Positions 49,309 through 58,404 of a DNA stretch of 64,000 bases are shown here, piece after piece. A model generated the notes under the pieces. The model was not told the origin of the DNA. It saw only the letters and a list, made by a program, of their open reading frames with translations, and made no database searches. The DNA is taken from positions 806,001 to 870,000 of the forward strand of contig NZ_CP029078.1 of the NCBI RefSeq assembly GCF_005222485.1, in the 5' to 3' direction. The stretch comes from Streptomyces griseoviridis. GTDB lineage: Bacteria; Actinomycetota; Actinomycetes; Streptomycetales; Streptomycetaceae. The first letter of the stretch is position 1; every line of letters begins with the position of its first letter. A program made the position numbers and the translations under genes.

Positions 49309-49340
49309 GTGGGGTGCGCCGGAGCGTCGGCGCACCCCAC
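49309..49340 (+). terminator. intrinsic terminator after the lectin genes
   Basis: GTGGGGTGCGCC, an 8-base loop, then GGCGCACCCCAC: perfect 12-bp stem, 40 bases after the stop. Confidence 0.8.
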
Positions 49341-49506
49341 ACCCTCGCCCTCCCTCGCGACCTCTTGCCCCTCTCATCCCCCCTTGTCCCCACCGCGGCC
49401 CTGAATCCGCGCAGGAGCGGCACACAGACTGCACACAGCGCCGCGCGGGCACCGTTAGCGTTACTGGCCGATCGCTCCCCTGTACGAACGTGCCAGAAAG
49501 ACCGAA

Positions 49507-50316
49507 ATGGACTACTGCTCCACGTGCCGTCGGCATCTCAACGGGGCTCTGGTGTGCCCCGGGTGCGGGGCCTACGCCCCGGACATCGCGCCCCGGACGA
49601 CCGTGTCGGCCTACGGCAGCGGTCTCGCCCCCGAGGCCCCGGAGCCCGAACCCCTCCCGCACGCCGACGACATCGTGGACGCGCCGGTCGTCGCGGCGGG
49701 CCGGGCCGCGAGGCGGCGGCAGTTGGCGCGGTGGAAGAAGAACAAGCGGCGGGCCGCCGTCGCGACCGCCGTCGCCCTGGTCGGCGGTGGGCTGAGCGTC
49801 GCGGCGATGAACCGCCAGCCGGCGGACCGGGCACAGGCCGACGCCGCGCCCGACACCCGCGGTATGGGCGGCGCCGAGGAGCGGACCGAACCGGTCGGCC
49901 CTTCGTCGACCCCGCCGTCCACGCACAGGACCACGCGGGTGGTGACCCCGGCGGCTCCGTCGACCGCGGCCGACGGCCCGCACGGCCGGTCGGCGTCCGC
50001 GTCCCGGACGGCCTTGAAGCTGGTCCCGAGCGGGAAGGCCGACACGTCGGCCAGGACCCCGTCCCCGGCAGGGACGACGGCCGACGCCGCGCGGTTGCCG
50101 GACCGAGGGCAGCGGTCGGCCGTCACGGAGACGTCCGACCCGGCCAAGGAGACGTCCGCCTCTTCGCCGTCGGACACGGGCGCCTCGGACTCCGGTGCCC
50201 GGCAGCCGAGTTCGACGCCGGACACGTCGCGGACACCGGAGGCATCCGAGTCCGCCGACCCCGCGGACTCGGCCGCGCCCGCGAAGCTCTGCCTGCTCGT
50301 GATCTGCCTGGGCTGA
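49507..50316 (+). CDS. zinc-ribbon membrane protein with long disordered outer part (SCO2400-like)
   Basis: 269 aa. Two CxxC pairs at the N terminus (CSTC, CPGC) make a zinc ribbon (MDYCSTCRRHLNGALVCPGCG). A basic stretch (RRRQLARWKKNKRRA) precedes a single membrane helix at about 79-98 (AAVATAVALVGGGLSVAAM). The remaining ~170 residues are Ser/Thr/Pro/Ala-rich and disordered, ending in a hydrophobic AKLCLLVICLG. The N terminus matches a conserved Streptomyces family of unknown function. Topology is probably cytoplasmic ribbon, outside tail. Confidence 0.72.
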   Translation: MDYCSTCRRHLNGALVCPGCGAYAPDIAPRTTVSAYGSGLAPEAPEPEPLPHADDIVDAPVVAAGRAARRRQLARWKKNKRRAAVATAVALVGGGLSVAAMNRQPADRAQADAAPDTRGMGGAEERTEPVGPSSTPPSTHRTTRVVTPAAPSTAADGPHGRSASASRTALKLVPSGKADTSARTPSPAGTTADAARLPDRGQRSAVTETSDPAKETSASSPSDTGASDSGARQPSSTPDTSRTPEASESADPADSAAPAKLCLLVICLG

Positions 50317-50330
50317 CCGCCGGCCCGACC

Positions 50331-50371
50331 GCGGCGCCGGACAGCGGGCACGACCTGCCGTCCGGCGCCGC
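50331..50371. terminator. bidirectional terminator between convergent genes
   Basis: GCGGCGCCGGAC and GTCCGGCGCCGC form a 12-bp stem with a 17-base loop that can itself pair (GGCA/TGCC). Located between the zinc-ribbon gene and the GH5 gene. Confidence 0.75.
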
Positions 50372-50379
50372 GGCTCTGC

Positions 50380-52044
50380 TCAACTGGTCGCGCAGGTACT
50401 GCCGTTGAGCGTGAACGCGGTGGGCGCGGTGTTCGTCGTGGCCTTGTTGCCGAGGAACCCGACGGTGACGGAGCCGCCCGCGGGGACGGACGAGGTGTAG
50501 GAGGCGGCGGCGACGCTCACCGCGCCGCCGGTCTGGGTCGCGGTGCCGCCCCACATGCTGGTGACGGTCTGCCCGTCGGCGAAGGAGAAGCCGAGCGTCC
50601 AGCCGTTGATCGCCGTGGTGCCGGTGTTGCGGATGGCCAACTCGGCCTGGAAACCGCCCGGCCAGTCGCCGACGATCCGGTAGCCCACGGAGCAGGTCGC
50701 TCCCGGGGTGCCGCCGCCCTTGGCGGTGGTGACGCTCACCGTCGCGGAGCGCGCGGACTTGTTGCCGGCCGCGTCGTGGGCGTACACGGCGAACGTGTAG
50801 GTGGTGTCGGCGGTGAGCCCCGTCAGGTTGACGGTGTGGGACGTGGCGGTGGCGAAGGCGGTCTCGGTGCCGCCGCTGATCCGGACGACGTCGTATCCGG
50901 TGACGCCGACGTTGTCCGTGGCGGCCGTCCAGCTCAGGGTGGCCGACGTGGCGGTCACGGCGGTGGCGGTGGGGGTGCCGGGTGCGGTGGGCGCCTGGGT
51001 GTCGGTGGGGGTGGAGCCGTTGAAGACGGTGGCCTCGCGGGCGGTTTTGGCGATGCCGTTGGCGCCGTTGAAGACGCGCTGGCCCCAGGAGCTGAGACGG
51101 GTCGCGTCGAAGTCGAGGGCGAGGTCGAGGACCGGGTCGGTGTTGCCGCTCCAGGACCAGGCGAGATAGCCGAGCCGCAGCTGTTCGGCGGTGGCCATCA
51201 TGGTGTCCTCGTCCGGATCGCCCCACTGGTCCGCGGGGCCTCCGAACTCACCTATCAGGATGGGTAGTTTGGCGTTGACGAAGGCGTTGAGGTAGTCGGT
51301 GATCTCGGCGGCCGTGTCGTAGACGCTGTACATGTGGATCGAGAAGATCAGGTTGCCGGTGGTGTCGGCGGCGTACACCGCCTGGGCGTTGGCGCGCATC
51401 ACGCCTTGGAGGTCCTGGCCCCAGTTGGGCGCGTCCACCATGATGGTGTGCGCGAATCCGGCGGCGCGGAGCTTCTTGACGGCGGCGATGGTGGGGGCGG
51501 TCCAGCCGGCCGGATCGGTGTTGCCCCAGGGCTCGTTGCCGATGTTGATGATGGTGTAGTCCTCCTGGCCGGCGAGGACGCTCTTGAGGCCGATCCAGTA
51601 GTCGGCGGCCTGGTCGAGGGTGCCCGCCGCGGAGTCCTCGCCGTATCCGGTCGTGTCGTGCACCTCGAGGACGCAGATCAGCCGGTTGGCCTTGCACTGG
51701 CTGATCACACCGGCGACGTCGGAGGCGCTGTTCGCGGACCAGCGGTGCCCGTCGGCGAGGACGACACGGACGGCGTTGGCGCCGAGCGCCTTGATGTCGG
51801 CCAGCGACTGCTGGGTGCGGCCGGGGTACCAGGTGTGGGCGTGGTTGACGCCCCGCATGATGAAGTCGTTGCCGTTGCCCTCGACGAGTCTGCCGCCCGC
51901 GATGTGCAGGCCGGTGGCGAGGGCGGCGGGCGGCTCGGCCGCGTGCGCGGAGGCCTGGGAGAGGCCACCGCCCACCAGGACGAGCCCGAGAAGGCCGGCC
52001 AGGGACGCGAGCAGACGGGCGAGGGGGCTCCTTGCGGTTCTCAC
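50380..52044 (-). CDS. secreted GH5 glycanase (mannanase/cellulase) + FN3 + CBM2
   Basis: 554 aa. Signal peptide to about residue 35 (AHA-AEPP). GH5 catalytic domain at about 40-340: RGVNHAHTWYP, the acid/base Glu in INIGNEPWG and the nucleophile Glu in ILIGEFGG; the pattern fits subfamily 8 beta-mannanases. A linker with TDTQAPTAPGTP leads to a fibronectin-III domain (about 355-440), then a CBM2 from about 450 (CSVGYRIVGDWPGGFQAELAIRN to the final Cys). GTG start. A perfect CebR operator 218 bases upstream implies induction by cello-oligosaccharides. Confidence 0.88.
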   Translation of the reverse strand: MRTARSPLARLLASLAGLLGLVLVGGGLSQASAHAAEPPAALATGLHIAGGRLVEGNGNDFIMRGVNHAHTWYPGRTQQSLADIKALGANAVRVVLADGHRWSANSASDVAGVISQCKANRLICVLEVHDTTGYGEDSAAGTLDQAADYWIGLKSVLAGQEDYTIINIGNEPWGNTDPAGWTAPTIAAVKKLRAAGFAHTIMVDAPNWGQDLQGVMRANAQAVYAADTTGNLIFSIHMYSVYDTAAEITDYLNAFVNAKLPILIGEFGGPADQWGDPDEDTMMATAEQLRLGYLAWSWSGNTDPVLDLALDFDATRLSSWGQRVFNGANGIAKTAREATVFNGSTPTDTQAPTAPGTPTATAVTATSATLSWTAATDNVGVTGYDVVRISGGTETAFATATSHTVNLTGLTADTTYTFAVYAHDAAGNKSARSATVSVTTAKGGGTPGATCSVGYRIVGDWPGGFQAELAIRNTGTTAINGWTLGFSFADGQTVTSMWGGTATQTGGAVSVAAASYTSSVPAGGSVTVGFLGNKATTNTAPTAFTLNGSTCATS

Positions 52045-52096
52045 TGCGGCTCCAGGGAGTCAGGGCCCGGGACGTTCAGGCTCGGGGTGAGGTGCG

Positions 52097-52150
52097 GGGG
52101 TGCAGGGAGTTCGAGGGGTGCTGGGAGTACGAGGGGTGCTGGGAGTACGA
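52097..52150. repeat. three 18-bp tandem repeats in the GH5 leader
   Basis: Units GGGGTGCAGGGAGTTCGA, GGGGTGCTGGGAGTACGA (twice, identical). They lie between the CebR box and the GH5 start, so they are probably in the untranslated leader. Confidence 0.85.
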
Positions 52151-52261
52151 AATTGCGGGCAGTGCCAGGGGGTGCGGGGGGCGCAGAACGTGGGGAGTGC
52201 GGGCCGTGCACGGCCGTACGGGGAATCCGGAGGGTGCGACACGGGGGGGGCGGCTCAAGCG

Positions 52262-52275
52262 TGGGAGCGCTCCCA
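52262..52275. promoter_or_regulatory. CebR operator (perfect palindrome)
   Basis: TGGGAGCGCTCCCA is identical to the known 14-bp CebR box of Streptomyces, bound by the cellobiose/cellotriose-responsive LacI-family repressor. It is placed for control of the GH5 gene. Confidence 0.93.
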
Positions 52276-52574
52276 TACAACCGACACTGTCAAGGGCACG
52301 TCAAGGCATCGAGCACGACCAAAGCGAGTCCGCCCACCACCGACCACGACACCGCGGGCCCACTCCCCTCCCTGCCCCGCCGGAAGCACCGCCCCTGGCC
52401 GGACCGCGCACCCTCCTCCCCTCCCTGGCCGCCGGAAGCGCCCCACCTCGCCGGACCGCGCCACCCCCACACGCCACCCCTCCTCGCCGCACCCACACCC
52501 CTCCCCGCCGGAAGTGCCGCACCGCACCCCACCCCTCCTTGCCGCCCTCGCCCCCCTCCCCCTAGCCTTCTTTT

Positions 52575-53804
52575 GTGCCGCTCATAAACAAAACCCGCTC
52601 GCACAGCGTCGTGCCGGGTACCGCAAGCCATCTCGCCCGGCTCCGCCTGGCCCTCACCCTCTTCTTCGCCCTCGACGGCTTCGTCTTCGCCGGGTGGGTC
52701 GTCCGGATCCCCGCGATCAAGCACCAGATCGGCGCCTCCGCCAGCGCGCTCGGCCTCGCCCTCCTCGGGGTCTCGGCGGGCGGTGTCATCACGATGACCC
52801 TCACCGGCAGACTCTGCCGCCGCTACGGCAGCCACCAGGTCACCGTCGTCTGCGCGGTCCTGCTCTCCCTCAGCGTGGCCCTGCCGCCCCTCACCCACTC
52901 CGCGCTCTCGCTGGGCCTCGTGCTCCTGCTGTTCGGCGCCGCGTACGGCGGGATCAACGTCGCCTTCAACAGCGCCGCCGTCGATCTCGTCGCGGCCCTG
53001 CGCAGGCCGATCATGCCGAGCTTCCACGCCGCCTTCAGCCTGGGCGCCATGGCGGGCGCCGGGCTCGGCGGACTGGTCGCCGGGTCTCTCACCCCCACCC
53101 AGCACCTGCTGGGGCTCGCGGTGATCGGCCTGCTGGTGACGGCGGTCGCGGGCCCCTCGCTGATCCGGCTCCGCCCTCCCGTCCGCGAGCCGCGCCCGGA
53201 CGCCCCGCTGCCCGAGCCGTCCGACCCCGCGGGCCGCGCGCCCCGGCGCGCGTCCTCCGCGCGGCGCGGGATCGTCGTCACGTTCGGTGTCATCGCCCTC
53301 TGCACGGCCTACGGCGAGGGCGCGATGGCGGACTGGGGCGCCTTGCACCTGGAACAGGATCTGGGCACCTCGGCCGGGCTCGCGGCGGCCGGCTACTCGT
53401 TGTTCGCGCTCGCCATGACGGCCGGACGGCTCTCCGGAACGGCCCAGTTGATGCGGCTCGGGACGACCCGGGTGATCGTGTTCGGCGGCGCCACCGCCGC
53501 GGCCGGCATGCTGCTCGGCGCGCTCGCGCCGACGACCTGGGCGGCGCTGCTGGGGTTCGCGGTCGCCGGGTTCGGGCTCGCCAACCTCTTCCCGGTGTCG
53601 ATCGAACGGGCGGGCGCGGTGGCGGGCCCTGACGGGGTCGCCCTCGCCTCCACGCTCGGCTACGGCGGGATGCTGCTGGGGCCGCCGACGATCGGCTTCA
53701 TGGCGGACTGGCTCTCCCTGCCCGCCGCCCTGACCAGCGTGGCGATCCTGGCCGCGACGGCGGCGGCCATCGGCTTCACCACCCGCAAGGCGTCCGGCCG
53801 TTGA
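52575..53804 (+). CDS. MFS transporter
   Basis: 409 aa, about 12 membrane helices with a long central loop (PPVREPRPDAPLPEPSDP...). The MFS loop motif is seen as GRLCRRYGSH. General likeness is to YbjJ-type sugar/drug MFS proteins; the substrate is unknown. GTG start; the upstream sequence has no strong ribosome site, so the start is uncertain. Divergent from the GH5 gene, but the CebR box is about 300 bases away and its link to this gene is doubtful. Confidence 0.75.
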   Translation: MPLINKTRSHSVVPGTASHLARLRLALTLFFALDGFVFAGWVVRIPAIKHQIGASASALGLALLGVSAGGVITMTLTGRLCRRYGSHQVTVVCAVLLSLSVALPPLTHSALSLGLVLLLFGAAYGGINVAFNSAAVDLVAALRRPIMPSFHAAFSLGAMAGAGLGGLVAGSLTPTQHLLGLAVIGLLVTAVAGPSLIRLRPPVREPRPDAPLPEPSDPAGRAPRRASSARRGIVVTFGVIALCTAYGEGAMADWGALHLEQDLGTSAGLAAAGYSLFALAMTAGRLSGTAQLMRLGTTRVIVFGGATAAAGMLLGALAPTTWAALLGFAVAGFGLANLFPVSIERAGAVAGPDGVALASTLGYGGMLLGPPTIGFMADWLSLPAALTSVAILAATAAAIGFTTRKASGR

Positions 53805-53827
53805 GGACTGGCCGGCCGTCATGACGG

Positions 53828-53878
53828 GCGCGGTGCGGACGGGTCGGGAGTGGGCGACGCCCTTCGGCCGCACCGCGC
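53828..53878. terminator. possible bidirectional terminator
   Basis: GCGCGGTGCGG and CCGCACCGCGC can form an 11-bp stem with a 29-base loop at the junction of the convergent MFS and nadE genes. The large loop makes it less certain; it overlaps the first bases at the 3' end of nadE only around 53868. Confidence 0.4.
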
Positions 53879-53882
53879 TCGC

Positions 53883-54713
53883 TCACGGCGCGATCGGCAG
53901 CCGCCGCTTGTGCTCGGTCGCCCGGTACCGGCGCACGATCGCGAGGGCCGCCTCCTCCGCGACGGGCCTGCCCTCGAGGAAGTCGTCGATGTCGTCGTAC
54001 GTCACACCGAGCGCGTCCTCGTCGGGCAGGCCGGGGTTGAGGGTCTCCAGGTCGGCGGTCGGCACCTTGCCGACCAGCTCCGCCGGTGCGCCCAGCGCCT
54101 CGGCGACGGCGCGGACCCGCCGCTTGGTGAGCCCGGTCAGCGGGACGACGTCGGCGGCGCCGTCGCCGAACTTGGTGAAGAAGCCGGAGACGGCCTCGGC
54201 CGCGTGATCGGTGCCGACGACCAGGCCGTTGTGCGCGCCCGCCACCGCGTACTGGGCGATCATCCGCTGCCTCGCCTTGATGTTGCCGTGGGTGAAGTCC
54301 TGGTGGCCGGCGTCGCGGAACACCGTCCCGGCGGCCAGCACCGCGTCCAACGCGGCGTCGCTGGCGGGCTTCACGTCGACGGTGAGGACCTCGTCGGCGC
54401 GGATGAAATCAAGGGCGAGCTGGGCGTCCTTCTCGTCGGCCTGCACGCCGTAGGGCAGCCGCATCGCGTAGAACACGGCGTCGTGGCCCGCCTCCCTGGC
54501 CCGCTCGACGGCGAGTTGGCAGAGCCGTCCGGTGGTCGTGGAGTCGACCCCGCCGCTGATGCCGAGGACCAGCGCGCGCAGTCCCGTGGAAGTCAACTGG
54601 TCGGTGAGGAAGGCCACTCGGCGCGCGATCTCGGTCTCCGCGTCGAAGTCGGGGCTGACCAGCAGGTCCTGGGCGATCGTCTGCCGCACGGGCGCGGACT
54701 CCTGGTCGATCAC
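53883..54713 (-). CDS. nadE: ammonia-dependent NAD(+) synthetase
   Basis: 276 aa, the usual length of the bacterial NH3-dependent enzyme. ATP-pyrophosphatase loop [15 protein letters not shown], the [10 protein letters not shown] segment, [28 protein letters not shown] and [14 protein letters not shown] are all typical. It converts deamido-NAD to NAD with ATP and ammonia. Lacks the nitrilase domain of the longer glutamine-dependent form. GTG at 54713, preceded by GAGGAG. Confidence 0.95.
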   Translation of the reverse strand: MIDQESAPVRQTIAQDLLVSPDFDAETEIARRVAFLTDQLTSTGLRALVLGISGGVDSTTTGRLCQLAVERAREAGHDAVFYAMRLPYGVQADEKDAQLALDFIRADEVLTVDVKPASDAALDAVLAAGTVFRDAGHQDFTHGNIKARQRMIAQYAVAGAHNGLVVGTDHAAEAVSGFFTKFGDGAADVVPLTGLTKRRVRAVAEALGAPAELVGKVPTADLETLNPGLPDEDALGVTYDDIDDFLEGRPVAEEAALAIVRRYRATEHKRRLPIAP

Positions 54714-54826
54714 GGTGTGCTCCTCGCTGTCTCTGTCGCTTGTGGCGCCGCAATGGTCGCTGGTGGTGCGGGTGTGGTGCGGGAATGTCCCTGCCATGAT
54801 CTTCCATCGTGCGGCAGACTCGCGCC

Positions 54827-55558
54827 ATGGAGACAGCTGAGTTCGTGCGGACCGTGGACCGGGAGGGCCGGCTGCTGGCCGTGGCGGCCGAGGAGGCGGG
54901 CCCGGAGGCGAAGGTGGCGACCTGTCCCGACTGGCGGATCCAGGACCTCGTCGGGCACATCGGGGCCGTGCACCGCTGGGCGACGGCCTACGTCGTCGAG
55001 GGGCACAGCGCTTTCCGGCGCCTCGGCACACCGCCCGACCTGGACGGCGACGCGCTGCTCGGCTGGTTCCGGATCGGGCACCGGCGGCTGGTCGACGCCC
55101 TCGCCGCCGCGCCGTCCGACCTCGACTGCTGGCACTTCCTGCCCGCGCCGTCCCCGCTCGCGTTCTGGGCCCGCAGGCAGGCCCACGAGACGGCGATCCA
55201 CCGGGTGGACGCGGAGTCGGCGCTCCGCGAGACGCCGACCGCGATCGAGCCGGCCTTCGCGGCGGACGGCATCGACGAGTTGCTGCGGGGCTTCCAGGCC
55301 CGCTCCAGGAGCCAGGTCCGCAGCGAGGAGCCACGGGTGCTGCGGGTCCGGGTCACCGAAGGCGGGGGCGAGGTGTGGACCGTACGGCTGTCGCGGGAGA
55401 AGCCCACGGCCGAGCGGGGCGACACGGGGGCCGCCGACTGCAAAGTGGCGGGAACGGCCGAGGAGTTGTACCTGGCGCTGTGGAATCGCGGGCCGTTCCC
55501 GACCGTGACGGGCGACACCGGCCTCGTCGACCTGTGGCGGACGACGTCGGCGGTCTGA
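54827..55558 (+). CDS. maleylpyruvate isomerase-like (DinB-fold, TIGR03083-type) protein
   Basis: 243 aa. N-terminal DinB-like metal-binding four-helix bundle with [20 protein letters not shown] and a later [16 protein letters not shown], whose His residues make the presumed metal site. The C-terminal part resembles the MDMPI C-terminal domain. Family members are mycothiol-dependent isomerases or transferases, common in actinobacteria; the specific reaction is unknown. ATG 54827 is preferred; a GTG 18 bases upstream is possible. Confidence 0.78.
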   Translation: METAEFVRTVDREGRLLAVAAEEAGPEAKVATCPDWRIQDLVGHIGAVHRWATAYVVEGHSAFRRLGTPPDLDGDALLGWFRIGHRRLVDALAAAPSDLDCWHFLPAPSPLAFWARRQAHETAIHRVDAESALRETPTAIEPAFAADGIDELLRGFQARSRSQVRSEEPRVLRVRVTEGGGEVWTVRLSREKPTAERGDTGAADCKVAGTAEELYLALWNRGPFPTVTGDTGLVDLWRTTSAV

Positions 55559-55585
55559 CTCCGGGGGCCGGCGGCGAACGCGGGT

Positions 55586-55963
55586 TCAGCCCGTCAACAT
55601 CCTGGTGAGCACCGCGCGTTGCACCGGCAGTACCTCGCCGTGCAGCGCGCGTCCCTTCCCGGTCAGCGTGACCCGCACGCCCCGCCGGTCCTCCTGGCAC
55701 ATGGCCCGCGCGACGAGGTCGTCGCCCTCAAGGCGTGCGATCAGGCGGGACAGCGCGCTCTGGCTCAGATGGACGCGCTCGGAGATCTCCTGGACGCGGA
55801 AACCGCAGGAGTGCGAGGCCAGGACGTCCATCACCTCGAAGTCGCTGGCGCACAGGCCGTGTCGGTGCAGGGCGCGGTCCAACTCGCACTGGGTGCGGGC
55901 ATGCAGTGCCAGGATGTCCCGCCACTGGTCCACGAGCGCCTGTTCGGCCTTCTTCCCCGCCAT
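55586..55963 (-). CDS. MarR-family transcriptional regulator
   Basis: 125 aa, a short MarR protein. Recognition helix region VQEISERVHLSQSALSRLIARLEGDDLVARAMCQEDRRGVRVTLTGKG with the wing Asp-Arg-Arg. Shorter than usual at the C terminus, so the dimer helices are reduced. ATG 55963. No clear target nearby; the small secreted protein gene upstream on the same strand is the closest candidate partner. Confidence 0.88.
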   Translation of the reverse strand: MAGKKAEQALVDQWRDILALHARTQCELDRALHRHGLCASDFEVMDVLASHSCGFRVQEISERVHLSQSALSRLIARLEGDDLVARAMCQEDRRGVRVTLTGKGRALHGEVLPVQRAVLTRMLTG

Positions 55964-56157
55964 CCGCGCACCGTAGCAGAGAGTCCGGTCCGTTGCGCCG
56001 TCGTCATGGGCGGCCGTCTTCGCCTCTCGGGCGGACCTGCTCCCCCACCGTGCGCCCGGCGGTTTCGCCACCCGCCGGGTGCACGGTCCCGAGCCCGCTG
56101 GAGTCGGGCGAGGTGATCGCCTGTGCTCCCCGGGCCGGTGCGAGCAGAGAACGTGAC

Positions 56158-56189
56158 GGGCCCGTGCCGACTGGCTGCGGCACGGACCC
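56158..56189 (-). terminator. terminator of the small secreted protein gene
   Basis: GGGCCCGTGCCG, 8-base loop, CGGCACGGACCC: 12-bp stem fully paired in the minus-strand transcript with one G-U, 23 bases after the stop. Confidence 0.7.
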
Positions 56190-56211
56190 GTTGGACCCTG
56201 TTTCTCCGGGG

Positions 56212-56439
56212 TCAGAAGGGGAAGCGGCCCGCGGCCTGGACCGTGCCCTGCCAGTGGGCCTCGGCACAGCCGTTGGCGTAGAAGCCCTTGCCGTTGCCTG
56301 CCCCCGCGACCATGCCGCAGGCCTTGAAGCCGCCACCGGAGTGGTCGTCGTGACGGTCGTGGGCCAGGGCCGACCCGGCGCTGCCCAGAACGGCCGTGAC
56401 GGCGAGGAGGCCGGCGGCGAGGGTGGTGCGCATACGCAT
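56212..56439 (-). CDS. small secreted His/Cys-containing protein of unknown function
   Basis: 75 aa. ATG 56439 with GGGAGAAAA upstream; a Sec signal peptide (MRMRTTLAAGLLAVTAVLGSAGSALA) leaves about 49 residues that begin HDRHDDHSGGG and contain two cysteines (FKACGMVAG, NGCAEAHW). The clustered histidines could bind metal and the cysteines could form one disulfide after export. I do not recognise a family. It has its own terminator and an independent transcription unit look. Confidence 0.7.
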   Translation of the reverse strand: MRMRTTLAAGLLAVTAVLGSAGSALAHDRHDDHSGGGFKACGMVAGAGNGKGFYANGCAEAHWQGTVQAAGRFPF

Positions 56440-56636
56440 GTTTTCTCCCGATCGAGAGGGTTTTGGGGACGTGACAGGACTCCCCAACAGGACCCGCCTT
56501 CGAACCGCGCTTCACCCGCACGCCACACGGAACACCCGAATGCCACGGCCCCGTCAACCACCCGTGGGGCCGCGTCCCCCACTCACTCCGCGCACTCCCC
56601 TCGCGGGGCGGCGCCGCCTGGCCGCACGGAGCGGCG

Positions 56637-58268
56637 TCAGTCCGCCGACAGTCTGGTGTCGGGCACCCGCCAGGCCGCGATCACGAAGGCGATGAGGCCC
56701 ACGGCCGCTCCCCCGAGGAAGACCACCTGCATGGCGCTGACGTAGCCGTCGAGGAACGGGTGGGCGACGCGCGGGTCGAGGGCGTGCAGGAAGGCCGAGT
56801 CCTCCAGGTTCACGCTGCCGTCGGTCCGCAGCACGCCGTCGAGGGCGCGGGCGTTCTCCGGTTCCTCGGCGAGCCGCCGGAACGCCGGCTCGCCCCGCGC
56901 CGCCGTGAGGCGTTCGCCGATCCGTGAGCCCGCGAGGGAGAAGAGGACGGAGAGGAACGCGGCGGCGCCCACCGTCCCGCCGTTGGAGCGGAAGAAGTTC
57001 ACGGACGCGGTCGCCGCGCCCATGTCGGCGCGGGGCACCTCGGACTGGGCGAGGGTGGTGATCGTCTGCATCGCGGCGCCGAGCCCCGCCCCCATGAAGA
57101 GCATGCCGATCGAGACGTACCACAGCGGGCTGTCCGCCCGGAGCGTCGCGAAGACCAGCAGGGCGAGGGTGAGCGAGCCGACGCCGGCCACCAGGTGGAC
57201 CTTGAACTTGCCGGTCCGCGCCATCAGCCGGCCGACGAGGAGGGTGACCGACACGTTCGCGACGACGGTCGGTAGGGTGGCGAGTCCGGCCCGCATCGGG
57301 CTCATGCCCTGGGCGAGTTGGAGGTAGAGCGGGAGTGTCGTCATGGCGCCGAACATCGGGATGCCGACGGTGAAGTGCAGGACGGAGCCGAGTCGGAACG
57401 CCCGGATGCGGAACAACCGCAGCGGCAGCAGGGCCGCGTCGCCCATCCGGCGCTCGCAGCGCACGAAGACGATCAGGCCCACCAGCCCGAGCGCGTACGC
57501 GGTCAGGGCGCGTCCCGAGCCCCAACCCCAGGCCCTGCCCTGCTCGGTGACGACGAGGAGCGGGACGATGCCGACGACCAGGGCCGCCGCGCCGCCGTAG
57601 TCGAGGCGGTGGCGCACCGGCCGGTGCGGCACATGCAGTACGCGCAGCACCACCATGACGGCCAGCACCGCGAGCGGCACGTTGAGCAGGAAGATCCAGC
57701 GCCAGCCGGCCAGCCCCCCGAGGGTGGCCTGCCCGGCGAACACCCCGCCGACGAGCGGTCCCGCGATGCTCGCGCCGGCGAAGACCGCGGTGATGTAGCC
57801 CTGGTACCGGCCGCGTTCCCTGGGTGAGGTGAGGTCGGCGATGATCGTCATGGCGAGCGACATCAACCCGCCGCCGCCCAGCCCCTGTACGGCCCGGAAG
57901 GCCGCCAACTCGTAGATGGAGGTGGCGAATCCGCACAGCAGGGAGCCGGCGGCGAACAGCACGATGGCGCACAGGTAGACCGGGCGGCGGCCGTAGATGT
58001 CGGAGAGCTTCCCGTAGAGCGGGCTGACGATGGTGCCGGTCACGAGGTAGGCGGTCGTCACCCACGCCTGCGCCGTCAGCCCGTGCAGGTCGTCGGCTAT
58101 GGTGCGCAGCGCGGAGGCGACGACGGTCTGGTCGAGGGCGGCGAGGAACATGCCGACCATGAGCCCGGACAGCACGGTGACGATCTGCCGGTGCTCGAGC
58201 CGTGCGGGAGCGGCCTGTGGGTCGGGGCCGTCGGCGGTGTCGAACGCGGCGGCGTCGGAGGTGGTCAT
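56637..58268 (-). CDS. DHA2-family (EmrB/QacA) drug:H+ antiporter
   Basis: 543 aa with about 14 membrane helices. MFS motifs: LDQTVVASALRTIADDL, YLVTGTIVSPLYGKLSDIYGRRPV (loop 2-3), and AFRAVQGLGGGGLMSLAMTIIADLTSPRERGRYQG. Typical of multidrug or antibiotic efflux. It is third in a minus-strand series behind UDP-glucose dehydrogenase and a glycosyltransferase, opposite a TetR gene, so it may export the glycosylated compound. Confidence 0.88.
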   Translation of the reverse strand: MTTSDAAAFDTADGPDPQAAPARLEHRQIVTVLSGLMVGMFLAALDQTVVASALRTIADDLHGLTAQAWVTTAYLVTGTIVSPLYGKLSDIYGRRPVYLCAIVLFAAGSLLCGFATSIYELAAFRAVQGLGGGGLMSLAMTIIADLTSPRERGRYQGYITAVFAGASIAGPLVGGVFAGQATLGGLAGWRWIFLLNVPLAVLAVMVVLRVLHVPHRPVRHRLDYGGAAALVVGIVPLLVVTEQGRAWGWGSGRALTAYALGLVGLIVFVRCERRMGDAALLPLRLFRIRAFRLGSVLHFTVGIPMFGAMTTLPLYLQLAQGMSPMRAGLATLPTVVANVSVTLLVGRLMARTGKFKVHLVAGVGSLTLALLVFATLRADSPLWYVSIGMLFMGAGLGAAMQTITTLAQSEVPRADMGAATASVNFFRSNGGTVGAAAFLSVLFSLAGSRIGERLTAARGEPAFRRLAEEPENARALDGVLRTDGSVNLEDSAFLHALDPRVAHPFLDGYVSAMQVVFLGGAAVGLIAFVIAAWRVPDTRLSAD

Positions 58269-58404
58269 GGGGCGCCCCGGACGGCCGTGGTGGAGGGTGG
58301 GGAGAACGGCATGGGGTTCCTTCTTCGCCGGGTGGGGTGAGGGGGTACCGGGAGAGCCGTCCGCCTCGACGGCCGGACGGCTCCCGCGGACGGTCGGCGG
58401 ACCG

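Larger units (their letters stand above)
52045..52574. other. intergenic regulatory region with repeats and CebR box
   Basis: 530 bases between the divergent GH5 gene and the MFS gene. From the GH5 side: three 18-bp tandem repeats (52097-52150), a G-rich stretch, the CebR box (52262-52275), then about 250 bases of C-rich sequence (CCCCTCCC-type) with no convincing frame. Confidence 0.7.
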
